Assembly (NCBI RefSeq): GCF_026210795.1
Contig: NC_089435.1
Location: forward strand, 1,860,001 to 1,924,000
Origin: Rhizophagus irregularis
Taxonomy: Eukaryota > Glomeromycota > Glomeromycetes > Glomerales > Glomeraceae
Direction: 5' to 3'
Length of the DNA: 64,000 bases
The position numbers and the translations under genes are program-made. This document shows positions 44,330 to 56,636 of the stretch, one piece after another. Positions within the stretch are counted from its first letter, which is position 1. Every line of letters starts with the position of its first letter. Under the pieces are notes generated by a model, which did no database searches, was not told the DNA's origin, and was given only the letters and a program-made list of their open reading frames with translations.

Positions 44330-45121
44330 ATATATAATCATAGATTTATCGTAAAATTATTTTTTCAATTTTTTTTCAATGGAATACGGAAATAATTATG
44401 GTTAAAATTAAGGTTACTTTTTAAGGTTTCTAAGATATATATATATATATGATTAAAAATTTTAAGCTTAAATAAAGATTCATTTCTAAGAAATATTTAA
44501 ATGAAATTTAATATTGCAAATGTGTAATTCCTGTGCGAATTTTAATTCTAACAAAGTATTATAAAATAAGTTACGCGTATTACAATTTAACACTCCTCGT
44601 TATCATTATTTATTTAGATATCCGTCCGGAATTTTGTACGCGATTTCATCACTTTTTGGTATTGAATGATTAATATATTAAAGGAAATATTACCAATAAT
44701 ACCGATAATTATTTACTCTCATATAACTGTCCTCGTTATTCAGCGTTATCCAGATCAATCTTTTTAAATAAAGTAACTAGAAAGGATTGATTAAATACCG
44801 CCCTAGTGGAATTGTACTGACTCCCATTCTATTTTTTGGTAACAACTAACAACTCATTGAAAAATTTTAACCACTATTGAATAATTTCACTACTATGAGG
44901 CACTATCGAGTTTGAAGATGCTCCTGAAGCCTGAAGGCATCAGATTCGCCTCACTTACCATTTCTTCGTGACGTTAACCAATATAAATACCACCGTACAA
45001 TATATTCAATAACTGCAACAACTGCCACAGGATTGATAGTTGCACCAGAATCTACGTTGGTGTATAAATACTGCATGAATAAGACCAAAATGTTTAATTG
45101 ATGAAAGAATTAAAAACAAAG
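44330..45121. other. Intergenic with repeat fragment
   Basis: TTCGTGACGTTAACCAATAT (44964-44983) followed by ACCACCGTAC matches the palindromic repeat at 36759-36800. No gene is seen. Confidence 0.4.
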
Positions 45122-45332
45122 GACCTTATAGAAAAAGTATATACGTTTTTATGCTGAAAGACCTCACATGATACGTTTTTTCAATATAATTTCATATGAA
45201 AAGCGTATCTTGCGAGATACGGAAAAGTGCACAATTCCGTATCTCACAGATCTCACAGTATAAAAAAGTGCCCAAACGTATCTCTCAGTATACAAAACGT
45301 ATAAAAAGCGTATCCACTTTTTTTTATAGGGA
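45122..45332. mobile_element. MITE of the CCCTATAAAAAA family
   Basis: Left end ACCTTATAGAAAAAGTATAT and right end TCCACTTTTTTTTATAGGG are imperfect inverses. The inside carries a palindrome built on ATACGGAAAAGTGCACAA / TTCCGTAT that also occurs at 57440-57465. A plus frame across it (45196-45399) is a repeat artefact. Confidence 0.55.
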
Positions 45333-45412
45333 GAAACTTATTTCATATATTTTTACCGGTGCGTGTTTACGTTTACTAAAAAATGCAGATGGAAGCTAAT
45401 TTATCATGATGA

Positions 45413-45604
45413 CCCTGTAAAAAAAGTCGATCCGTTTTTAATATTCCATCTTTTTTTTCCGTAAAAGGTTCGTATTTCCGGAATTAATAACCTTATATCA
45501 CGGAATTTATCAAATTATTTACATTTTCCGTGAATGGATCCGTGAAACTCATTTTTATAGAGTTTTTACAGAAATAAAAGTAACGGATAAAATTTTTTAT
45601 AGGG
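45413..45604. mobile_element. Second adjacent MITE of the same family
   Basis: Starts CCCTGTAAAAAAAGTCGATC and ends GATAAAATTTTTTATAGGG, with several CCGTTTTT/ACGGA and TTCCG words inside. It lies only 80 bp from the previous copy. Target duplications are not clear. Confidence 0.6.
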
Positions 45605-45820
45605 CGAATGTGGCTCTTATAATACCGTAAATCAATACAAAGCTATTGAAAGCTATGTAATAACAAAAGGATAAAGGATAAAAAGAGTTTAAATAATATT
45701 TGTTTTTTCATAATCATTAGTTCTTATAATGGTATAATGGTAGTGTTGCTACTATCCCAGCGACCGATTAAATCGTTAAGCGCTTGCTAAGTTATCATGC
45801 CATTTTTCTATAGAAATACT

Positions 45821-45907
45821 GTGATTGGACGATCTACAATCACGTTATATTAATTTTACTGTGCGAAAAAATATGTTAATATAACGTGATTGTAGATCGT
45901 CTAATCA
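45821..45907. repeat. 33-bp inverted repeat forming a hairpin
   Basis: Arms 45821-45853 and 45875-45907 are complementary over 33 bp with one mismatch (GTGATTGGACGATC against GTGATTAGACGATC), with a 21-bp loop. It could be a tiny MITE or a transcribed hairpin. No coding capacity. Confidence 0.85.
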
Positions 45908-46303
45908 CATGGTACGAATAACAGCCGCCTTGATTTTTCTTCGTGAATATTTCAGATCAGAATTTTTAAAGCTAAATCATAGATTAAAAAATACAGAAAT
46001 GATACTCTTAATTTATGCAACATCAAACGTAATAATTAATACGGCGAATTTATTTTATTTAGTTCTTTTATTCAATTAATTTTGCATAGAAAAAAATTTT
46101 GAACTCATCAAACAAGCTTTCAATCCAATTACTCGAAGATTTTGTACATGAATCGCCCGAGTTCGCAAGATTCACACTACATTTGTCACACTACATTTGT
46201 GGACAATGCCTAGCCTTTCCGTCCTTTTGATCATTTAATGCCATATTTTATAACACATTTTTTTTAAACGGTAATACGGTAATACGATGAGGATTATTTG
46301 AGT

Positions 46304-46545
46304 TTGCTTACAAAGCTCCTTAACAAAGTTCACAGCCCAGATCCAACCCAATGCTGCAAAGCCTTTGTTTTGTAGTCTTGAGTAAGGCACGACCTGTAAC
46401 CTTTTGCTTGCAAATTTTTTCCCAATCAACTTTCCCGGCAAGACGTGGTGCCCTTCTTTGCCATAATAGAAATACAAGCTTGCGGTGATTTCAAACAAAA
46501 AAAAGACAGTAATAACATTATAAAATTTGAAGGAACAAATGATAC
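46304..46545 (-). pseudogene. Exon-like coding remnant, unknown family
   Basis: An open minus-strand stretch has clearly protein-like, GC-richer composition: YFYYGKEGHHVLPGKL, FASKRLQVVPYSRLQ, GFAALGWIWAVNFVKEL. After it the frame degenerates into low-complexity residues and no partner exons are evident. It may be a single exon or a fragment of a duplicated gene. I do not recognise the family. Confidence 0.4.
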
Positions 46546-46582
46546 TAAATCTCATTTTTATTATTAACAGTAGGTATAGCAA

Positions 46583-47899
46583 AAGGACATATTAAAAAAT
46601 AAAATAGAGTTACATAATTTGTAACAAAACGCTAAACTTTTTACCTAAATTACGATTTACGACTCAAATTTACTTGGAAAAAATTTACAATATGACTATG
46701 ATTCTACTTTTTTTTCTGATTTGCATTTGTCCTACTTCAAGTTCTTTCGTCCCTCGATTAAATGCTTAAAAAAATCATTTTCTTCAATTAAAAAAAATAA
46801 ATTAATATAAAGATCAATTAAATAATTTTAACCAAAAAGACTACGAAATTAATAATTCATACCTCATTCTTGGCAATATACATATTCTAAGAATTAAATT
46901 CAATTAAGTTCGTGCATCATGTTAGGGACGGTTGGATATTCTGTGGCTCATCTTTAGTATGCTCAAAAAGTTGAAGATTTTGTCGCACCTATTTTACAGG
47001 ATTTTGAACTTTTTGGTTGGGTACATCTTATATTTAATAAAATAAAAACAAAAGTGGTTAAATTACATAACGCATATTATAATATAAAAATATAAAAAAA
47101 AATTATATGAGAAAACATACTCATATCTTATTGCTTAATATAACTAACTGCGTTTCTTAAATCAAGTTGCAACTCCTTAAATTTTGACCTTCAAATTGTT
47201 TTTTATTCATCCCATTGAAAAGATCACTAAACTCTTTACATGTTAATAAATATGATTGGATTTTAGCAGTTGATTAAATTTATCAACAACAATTAAATTT
47301 GTTTATTAATTTACAATTACCCACTGTCCTTTTTATTTACGTACACAAATGGAAATGAAGTAATCTTTTAATTCAGTCTTGTATAACATCAAAAGTTCTT
47401 GATTTCGTTGAGATATGAGTTTTTGGTCTTAAGTATAAGGATAACTATGATAAACTGTGGATAAAAATGAAATTTAGGTTAGAAAACTTCTAAAGGGAAT
47501 GAAAGTACAAAGAAAATGAAGGAAAATAATTCCTATAAAGAATACAGAGGGAGAGTAGCTTCTAAAATAAAAAAAAAAACTTGAAACTCTACCTTTTTCC
47601 ATTAATTTTAGGATCATTATAGTGTGATAAATTATTTTTTACAAAGCGAGATATAAATTGTGGCTTCGCCTTTAAATGTTCAATGATCACATTACCGTGT
47701 GTAAAATTATTCGTATTTTATACTGCGTCATGAATAAAAATTATTTATGACGCATTGCTACCGTGACTTTAACGTGTAAATCAGCTTTATATGGGAGTTG
47801 ATCAAGTTTTATCATATGATCGATGATATAAATGCGAGTCTATCATCATCATAAGCCACCAGATTTTTTTTCCTTGAAAAATATCGTTGAACGTTACAA
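46583..47899. other. Intergenic, promoter side of next gene
   Basis: No gene is seen. A TATAAATG element at 47828-47835, about 70 bp before the next ATG, is a candidate TATA box for the gene at 47900. Confidence 0.4.
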
Positions 47900-48508
47900 A
47901 TGGGAACACACAGTATTGTCCTTATTCGTGAACGTAAACCTAAAAGAAGAGAAACAAGTTTGCTAGGCGGACCAGCTAGAAGTAAATACTTTTATGAATA
48001 TTATGTTTGTGTTTATTTACACTTTGATGGATATGTCGAAGGTGGTGTGGGTGAATGGTTGGCTAATTTTCTCCGCAAATTTGGACAAGATTGTTCAACA
48101 CAAAATGATTCAATGATTCAAACTTATGCTGATACCGGCCTCCTTGGGGCTAAATTAATTAACGCCTTCTATTCGAGTAGTAAGTTGATTATGAATCCAC
48201 GTCTTGTTCCTATCGAGTCCTTGGAAAACATGTTCCAAGTTGATCACGAATATGCGTACATTATTACTACCTCGTACGATGAAAATGTTGGTATAAATGA
48301 TAAATCCATCATGTTAAGTGTATGCGACAATAAAGATTTTATTTTAACTGCACGACCGGAGAAGTTTGTGGAAAAGTACTCGTATTATATGGAACAGATG
48401 GAAAAAAATAAGAAATCATTTGCAGAGATCAATTATGATGATGAAGTGGAAAAAGAAGGGTATCTTTCAGAAGATCAACTTCTTATCGAATTTCTAAAAA
48501 CCCATTGA
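47900..48508 (+). CDS. MGT-x-S family protein, phage/bacterial-like
   Basis: A 202-residue single-exon protein. Its start (MGTHSIVLI) followed by YYVCVYLHFDGYVEGGVGEW and LANFLRKFG mirrors a family of uncharacterised proteins I know from bacteria and phages, beginning MGTRS with a YRQYDGYPxGHG-type motif. An internal AYIITTSYD stretch and a charged C-terminus follow. No catalytic motif or targeting signal is visible. Codon use is less AT-biased than that of the neighbouring repeats, and GC-rich runs appear in the first third. Transfer from a bacterium or virus is conceivable but unproven. Its function is not known. Confidence 0.75.
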   Translation: MGTHSIVLIRERKPKRRETSLLGGPARSKYFYEYYVCVYLHFDGYVEGGVGEWLANFLRKFGQDCSTQNDSMIQTYADTGLLGAKLINAFYSSSKLIMNPRLVPIESLENMFQVDHEYAYIITTSYDENVGINDKSIMLSVCDNKDFILTARPEKFVEKYSYYMEQMEKNKKSFAEINYDDEVEKEGYLSEDQLLIEFLKTH

Positions 48509-50355
48509 TAATACAATGGGTTCTAGCATGATTACAATAGTAAAATGTAATCAGAATTTAAATCATATATAGTATTATAGCAATAATTATTATTATTATT
48601 TTTTGTTTAGCTCATGAAAGCAGATAAATATTGTCATTTTTTACTTTAAATAGTTGTAATTCTTACTAGCACATTTGAAATGAGATTGATATTACAATAA
48701 ATATTTATCTTTGATAATTTTGCTATATTATAATAGTAACGATTTATGTGGTTAACTGTCATTCTTATTTCTAACATCGTAACGCTATAATTGGAGTTAA
48801 TACGTAAAATTGGTTCGTTCTAGTATTGATTGTAACTAAAATTAAATATTCAATTGATATGAATACTAAGATTTAACGTGATATACGTGTCAGATCGATG
48901 AATTGTTACATGGCCAAAGCGTTTATACCGATTAAAAAAAAAAGGAAATTGTTGTTAAATGAATATAATCAAAGTTTATTTGCATAATTTTGAAGATGAG
49001 AATTAAATAATATACAGAATTTTTAATGTAATGAAATTGGAAATTACGTGTAATTAATTATTAATGACTGAACAAAATTAAAAATCTATAAAGAAAATTA
49101 TAATAGAAATCACGTAAATTACCATTCTTTAAATTTCACATTTATTATAAAATTCTGCTTCCTCATTATTTGAAATCATTATATAATTTTTATATTATAA
49201 CGAAAGTAGATAAAAAATTTCCCCCCTCGCTCTTTCATTTTATGGTGAATGACAATCCAACTTTTTACATCCTATCATTTACCATTACAATTTAAAATCT
49301 CTGTGTTAATAAGTGAGTTTACTCGAAATCAATAATTAATTGTTAATCCTATAAAATATTTTTAAAAAAATATTTTTTTAAAAAAAAAAAATTATGATTT
49401 AGTTTTCTGAATCTAGCATCACAATCTCACGCTCCTGATCATAGATTAAGAATGATAACTTACGTTAAAATATAAAAAATATAACAAATTCAGACATTGA
49501 CCACCATCCTGTTTGTTACTAAATTTAATTGATTTCATTTTTCATAATAAAATTTTTCTTTATTAAGTAATAGTTGTTAGTAACGTGTAATTTTTGTTAA
49601 CCTGCTGTGAAATAATAAATATTTACAGTTTATTAGTAAGATAATAGGAATAAAAGTAAAAAAATTATGACTAATCTTTGCATTAATTTAAAATCAGTAT
49701 AAAGAATGATCTGATACTGTGGTAAACGGTGCACGCTCTAAACTATTGAAATTTTATGACACCTTCACTTTTTTGGACGAGAATCTCACTTGAAAAAATT
49801 TATTTAACGCGTCTTAAAATTCTTTCTATTGTGGAACTTTTTTTGAATTTTCTTGGAAGTAAGCGGTTTAAAAAAAAAAAAGAATTATTAAAGAAATGTT
49901 ATTAATGTATACATTTTAATCCTGTCACCTTAACTATAAACGCTCCATGACTCCATGACTCCAATATAAGTATTTTTGTATTAAAAGATCGTATAATTCA
50001 ATTCCCATGAATTTTATTGAGTTTTAGGCAAATGAAAAAAATAAAAGAATTGGTAAATCAGTTTTGGTGGTTTCCAACAAGAACGTGTAGTTTGTGTCCA
50101 GGACCCGAGCCATAAATACATTTTTCAGGGCTGGAAATACATTATCTATAAGAGAAAAGATCTTCCGATCATTTTTACCCCTACCTTTTTATGTATTAAA
50201 AAAACCTAAAATAAATTAGACCAAAACCCTAGACTACAAAATCAATTTTTTAATTGCTTGATCTTGTAATCATAGATCAATAACTTCCTTTTGTTTTTAC
50301 GACCTTATTGATCCAGCAACATGATTTATTTATAAACTGATTTTTTTTAGATTTT
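48509..50355. other. Intergenic, no gene recognised
   Basis: AT-rich DNA with homopolymers (49365-49391). No frame of recognisable content on either strand. Confidence 0.45.
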
Positions 50356-51640
50356 CTAAAATTTATAAAACTCAGCTTGTCTCCATCTTTCTCTGTTGAA
50401 TCCATAATATATTTCTTTTTTTATCATCTTTAGTATGTTCTCTCGTTCCCATTTATTAACTTCTTCACAGCGTTCTTTCCAAATTGTATTTTTTGACTCA
50501 ATTACAACTTCACCAATAAATTCATATATAGCTTTCTTGAATTCATTGTTATTTGAATCTGAAAAAAGTTTTTTATTTACCAAACCTTTAATTATTTTAT
50601 TGCATTGAGTAATACCGTTGATCCTTGATTTAATATATCGTTAAATTTGGCTTTCAACTGATAGATTTTACATTCCTTTGCGATTTTATTAATTTTATTC
50701 TCAAAACCATCGTACAATTTTTGAAAGTCTTCTATGATCGGTTTTGTTATTTCTATAATTACAGATATGTTTCAATTTTCATGCGTTCCCTTACATCTAA
50801 TACACGTATCGTTTTTATAAATATCTGGATAATGTCTATTCAAGTTATCAAGTGTAGGAAATTTTTCTAACAAATTTTTTGGCCTAATAATACTGTAATA
50901 TGTCAAATTGTTTCCTTTATCGTTGTTTTCTTCGAAAAATTTCATAACCAAATCATACGTTAAATTTCACTATCTGAATTTTTTTTAAAAAAATCTAGTG
51001 ATAAAAATTGCACATTATATTTAATCCGTTTCAAAAACTCTCTAGTTAATTGCCTTGCTAGGATGAATTAAATTCCATGCTTGTGTTTCTATATTCATTT
51101 CGCTTTTAATGTCACTTAAACGTAACGTTCTAACTTCGCTAAACTATCTGCTATTTCATTACCTTTAATGTTAGATAAAATTACTTTCGAAAAGGTGAAA
51201 GCGCACAAAAAAATCATACTCATTTAAAAATTCTTCAATCCATTTCCAAATTTAAATACTATTGACCTTCAAAATCCTCCTCGTGTTTCTCATATCTATA
51301 CTTTTATCTATTATGCTCCAAGTAGAAGAACCCAAATGATACAGGAACCCTTTGGATTGAAGGATCTCTTATATATATAAACGCTAAATTAATTTACAAG
51401 ATATAAACAAGCTGCTATCACTTATCCGCCTCTACTTTCTTGATAACATGAGTAAATCGAGTAGACTTCTTCTTTAGAATTTTCCGACAATGGTTTATCC
51501 TCATTATCATAGATTTGGACAAGGAAAGCTAAAGTGACAGTATAAGATTAGAATATACAGCGCAGACATTACAATTATCAAAAATATTAAACGTCACGTT
51601 CGTGTTGACCAACACGAAGGCTTTCCAAATATTTTTCTAT
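50356..51640 (-). pseudogene. Decayed 3' end of a LINE (RNase H region)
   Basis: Read on the minus strand in shifting frames: about 51185-51122 gives SNIKGNEIADSLAKLER, the NE.AD..AK block of RNase H that follows the polymerase in many LINEs. About 50850-50785 gives KNDTCIRCKGTHEN, the CxxC region typical of LINE C-termini. 50583-50356 is an open 75-residue tail (TIWKERCEEVNKWERE). Multiple stops and shifts separate them. The polymerase itself is not visible. Family-level assignment is firm for RNase H, weaker for clade. Confidence 0.7.
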
Positions 51641-54364
51641 CACTCCTACTTTATCTATATAGCCTAACAACAACTTTTTGTCCTCTTTATCCCTATTATT
51701 GTCATTAATCTTACCTAATCTAACGCCAAAAATCTCCATATTCAAACTTCTCTTTATATTCTTCTTTTAACACAATCTCCACCCTTATTGACTTACATTA
51801 TATTTAAAAAACTTATTCACTTTTAATTTTCTAACTATTCAAAATCACTCAAGTTCTCTATAACATTTTAGTTTGGAATAATTATCAATATGACGTCATT
51901 ATCCTGATTATTAAATTCAATGACAAAGTAAGTCCGGTGTGAAAATCTAGAAACTTCTATCGATGAGATTATTATTTCAAAATTAAATCAATATGCAGTA
52001 GGTATAACACTAGTTAGTAGTAAAATTTAATAGCTATAAAAAATATAACCGTATAATATTTCAAAGTAAACAACAAGCAATAAATTTGCAATTTTAATAT
52101 TGGCACCATAAATACTCTATGATATGATATATATTTTTTTTGTCGAAATAATACAATTGTTGGTAAGACTGCATTATTGTATTAAGAAATTTAATTTTTA
52201 GGTAATTTCTGACATTGATCGAATTCTATATTCATTATGCGTGCATTAAATGTTTGTCATTTTTTCAATTATACGTTAATTAATTCATTTATTCATTTGT
52301 TTTTGAAAAAAAGTATGTTTCAGGTAGATTAAATTTAAGCTAATACTTAATACAAGAGAATTAATTTATTAATTTCTTTGTCAAGATTTATCTTTTTTTT
52401 AAAAAAAAAAAGAATATTAATAACAGAAAAAGAAGATACTTTTGTCAGATTGCAACTTTTATTCATATTGTTATATTGTCCTATTTACGCGCGTAGTTCA
52501 TCTAGGACATATTTTATGTTCTATATATTTCGTTTTATCAAATATATGTAATTTGGGCTATGTATGAGCTCTACTAGTTATAAAAATAAAAATAAATTAA
52601 ATAAAAAATATTACCTATTAAATTCCTTATTTAATTTATTAATTTATTTTTTTAAGATAACTTGCTGTAACTTGTTACTTTGCAACAGGATTAATGAGTT
52701 TAAATTAACATGAAATTTCATATATATTATATATTGAGGAAAATTAGTCATTACAACAAGGTTTTTATTTATTTATAATTTTGATTATAATGTGAGTGAA
52801 AAATAAAAATTGATTAAAATTTTTACTATATTAAATAAAATAAATTAATAATAATTAATAATAAAAAAAACAATAATAAAATAAGTATTAATTATACTAA
52901 CTAATAACTATTTAAAAAATTTATATTATTTAAAAAATTATTAGTGTTATTCTTTTTGGCTGGATATTTTTAAAAACCATATTTATTCTACTACCTAAAA
53001 GAAATCATATAAAATATACAGTATTTATTTTTATTACTTCAAAGCACTGGCCCGATCAAACCTAAAAGGCAAAAGAACGAAGAAAAATGAAGTATTAATA
53101 AAAAAAAGTAACCAAGAAAGAAAAATTATAGTAGCGCCACAATATCGATCCGATCACAGATTCAAACCTAAAAGGTGAAGAAAAAAGCAATTAGGAGAAA
53201 AATATTACTATTTAGAATTTTAGATTATAAAGGATCGCATCATCCCGAGAGGAAATATGATTAATTATTATGATATAAAAAAAAATCTGATCAAAATTTC
53301 ATTAACCAGAACTGAATTAGTTCACAAAAATTTCACGGAACGACACGGAATAGATACAGTATATCGTATTTCCATGTTACACAATTCAAAAATCTAAATA
53401 TTTCTATTATATTCTATTCATAATTATTTATCTCACGAATATTTTTTTATTCCGAAACAACGCCAGATTTTAATGTTTACTTATAATTATTAGCTAAACT
53501 TTTTGTTGCACTGAGTTAAAAAAGTTAAAACTAAGTCATTTTTAATTTAATAGCGCAGTATTTTTTTTTTAATAAATACATTTAGAATACGATAATATAA
53601 CAAATTGAAAATTAGAAAATAATATAAAAAAATTTATTAATGTACAGCACGGTATAATTAATTGAAATTAATTGTACATTGAATTAAAAAGTGAATTATA
53701 ATCTCCATAACTTTAAAGACCATTTTCAATAAATAGAATTGTCTAAAGTTAAATTCATACATCTGTGTAAAAATGCATAAATGAATTTATTTTTTTAGAA
53801 TTCAATGTTACGTGATTTAAAAATTTTAACGTTAAGTTCGCGTTCATTATTTATTACCACAATTTTATTTTCACCATTGTTGTTGAATTGGATTACTCAT
53901 GCAGCTTGTGTGTCATAGTTCGCTGGGTTTTTTTGCTTTTATGTGACATAAGAACATTCATTCATATGTATAAAAAAAAAACCTATTAATTTTTTTTTTA
54001 TTAATTATTTTTTTAAAAAGGAATGACTTTTTATTTATAAAATCAAATTCTAGAATTATTTATTACTCGTACACAGAATAAAAAATATTTTAACTTCAAT
54101 TTCTGCGCATTGTTATTTACGAATTATAGACTTTTTTTTTTAAAAAAAAAAATAGTATATAAATAATAATGGAGAAGAAAAAGGCAATTTTTGAACGAAA
54201 GTTAGTATAATCACAAACGTCATGTAGTGAAACATAGTGTAACATTAAACTATTGTGAAACATTATACAGTAGTAGATCATGCTAAATTTAAATTGTAGT
54301 TACGCAATCCGGCGTAAGACACTTAGTTCATTGTTCAAAGTTGGAAAAAAATTTTTTGAAAGCC
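51641..54364. other. Intergenic with one repeat copy
   Basis: 52966-53035 carries the TTTTTGGCTGGATATTTTT repeat in inverse to 26517-26885. Otherwise AT-rich without a coherent frame. Confidence 0.4.
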
Positions 54365-54736
54365 TTATAATATTATGTCTAATATTCGAAGAGGTGCAGT
54401 AATTAATAGAAACTCGTGAATAAAATTATCAAGCTCATCAATATCTAATTGCCTATTTAAATCCAAATCAAGTATATTCGAAATTTTTAATTCTTGAGAA
54501 GGAATTTGTTCAGTATTATCATCAGTAGATGGTTCCTCTTCATTATAATTATCAATTTCGTCAACATAACGAATATCATTCAAGGTTGTACGAATTTCTT
54601 CAGCTATCTTTTCTTTACCATCATTAGCTAATTCAGATTTACAATTTGTAACGTAATATAGTGAATTTCTGACATACAATGGTATTAAAAAAGAAATTAT
54701 GGCTTTACTTAATATATTATTTGCTTTGCAAAGCAA
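54365..54736 (-). CDS. Hypothetical acidic protein, short or fragment
   Basis: A 123-residue open frame with a hydrophobic start (ILSKAIISFLIPLYVRNSLY), then an acidic stretch (VDEIDNYNEEEPSTDD) and a DLDLNRQLDIDELDNF segment. Composition is protein-like, but I recognise no family. It may be the last exon or remnant of a larger gene, since nothing upstream supports it. Confidence 0.35.
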   Translation of the reverse strand: MLCKANNILSKAIISFLIPLYVRNSLYYVTNCKSELANDGKEKIAEEIRTTLNDIRYVDEIDNYNEEEPSTDDNTEQIPSQELKISNILDLDLNRQLDIDELDNFIHEFLLITAPLRILDIIL

Positions 54737-54930
54737 TGCTCACGTGTCCGAGCTTTTTTTACGGGAAGATTGTAAAATCAAATATCGTCATCATTGAATC
54801 AGATCAATAAGAAAATAGCCTATATTTTTCTATTTTACTCATCCTCTTTCTCACGCTTCTCTTCTTACTTTTTTCTCCTTCTTTTCTCATCTTCTTTCCT
54901 GTCACAGCTCAAACTCTATTCTTTACAAAC

Positions 54931-56052
54931 ATGAGTGTAGAAGTGATTAGTTCTGAAAAGACCGTGCAGGTATTATTTTTTTCACTTTTGTTTGGTCAAA
55001 CAGTCTGTTTTCAATGATAGATATATTGATATGTTGTATGAAAAATCTCACAACAGAACAGACAAGCTTCAGAATCTCAAAAGGTATTTGTATGATATTT
55101 ACTGTAAGAAACAATGAAAAGTGAATGATTACTAACAATCATATCAGATTCTTGCACAAATAGAAGAGGCGGTGAGGGGAAAACAGGGTCAACAGGTTGT
55201 TGAGGTCCATTTTCCAGATGGTAAACTTAATAACCTTGGTGTGTGCCAGATGATACATTTATATTACAACGCTGAAATAGTCAATTGTGATCGTCTAATC
55301 ATTAAAGTAAGTTCATTCTAACTTACACATTGCATATGATATTATTCTTACTAATTTTTAAATTAGTATGATGGGGGCCACAAGGAAATAATCCACCGCA
55401 GACTATCAAATGTGTGTGAGGCACACAATGGAAATTGGTTTGCAGCGTCAAATGTAATTTGTATGATTGGAAATGATCAACGGAGACCTGATGCTGGAGC
55501 TTGGTTCCAATGGCCATCATATGACGAACTACATGTACCTATTAAGAATTGTTGTATACCTCCCGATCTGTGGTTTGAGGTTGTTATTAAATTTTGCTTG
55601 AAAACTAAAAAGGAGAAACATGCTAATCTTTACTAATCTTAACTTCAACACATCTGTATTCTATAGGTATTTTATAATAAAGATCCAGATCGGGAGAATG
55701 CATTAGAAAAAATTGATATGGTTCAACGTGACCTAGATGGCATTTTTAACATTGAATTCGTCGCAATTACCTTACCTGATGGAAGATATCCTTTTCGTGG
55801 GAACCCTAACCCTGGGGCAATTTCAATTCTTGCAAATCAAACTGGCCAAAACACGAGACTTTACCTCGCACCATACTTAATTCACTGGAATGCAAACAAC
55901 ATTCCTGTATACTACATTATAAGCTGGAATCATTATATTGTATTTAGATGTGGTGTTATTCTTCATTTTAACATTATTCTTGATATAATTTCCAGACCTT
56001 AAGTTTGGAAAATGATAATTATTCTGCACAACAAAATGGCAAGTTTTTTTAA
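54931..56052 (+). CDS. Multi-exon protein, possible Uma2-like PD-(D/E)XK nuclease fold
   Basis: Exons 54931-54969, 55057-55083 (27 bp), 55148-55306, 55367-55579 and 55667 onward join in phase 0 with GT-AG introns. Landmarks: VVEVHFPDGKLNN, IIKYDGGHKEI, DQRRPDAGAWFQWPSYDEL, PPDLWFEVFYNKDPDRENALEKI, GQNTRLYLAPYLIHW. The RRPDAG...PPDLWFEV spacing recalls the metal-binding D and E of Uma2-type restriction-like nucleases, a weak family call. The last exon either runs to TAA 56000-56002, or is cut at 55937 and spliced to 55996-56052 (LENDNYSAQQNGK). A longer exon 2 from 55004 breaks the frame, so I favour the microexon. Role unknown. Confidence 0.65.
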
Positions 56053-56636
56053 TTATCGTATCAGAAAAATATTAATTTAGTAAATATGATGATAATGTAT
56101 TAAAAATTATTTTCTTAATTAAATCATAATTACTTTCAATATATTATTACATATAAAGTAAAATTCATTTATATATTTGCTAACAAATACATATTATTAC
56201 AATATTTACTTAATTATTTATTAATAAAATAACTGTTATCAACATTGAACTACATTTAGTATACACGCTTTTCTTGAGATGAACTAGAATTTTTTATCCC
56301 CAAACCATGCATAGTTACTTTTTTATAAATTAAAAAAATAAAAATTGGCAAAATCTAATGAATTCATGTTACTAATATACCATTGTGTTACCAACAAACT
56401 TCACTGCAGTCGATTAAGCCACCAACTGATTGAAAAGTTTAATATATCTAAAAAGAGCTTAATTCACTAGTTTCTTTATTTTATTTCTTTAAACTTTTCG
56501 TGCTTATGAATTAGAATCAATACTGAGTGAACTCGCTATTACGTCAATAAGATTTCGAATTTTTAATAATCTTATCCAAGCCAGATAAGAAGAATTTCAC
56601 CTGGTAGGTACATCTGAAATTATACGCAAATAATGA
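56053..56636. other. Intergenic, no gene recognised
   Basis: AT-rich 3' flank of the preceding gene; no coherent frame. Confidence 0.4.

Noticed and set aside
45720-45800. tRNA-like stretch (ATAATGGTAGTG...)
   Set aside because: The A-box-like word is present but no B-box, no T-arm and no closed acceptor stem could be drawn.
55004-55083. Longer exon 2 for the Uma2-like gene
   Set aside because: It would shift the following exon into an immediate stop; the 27-bp version keeps phase.
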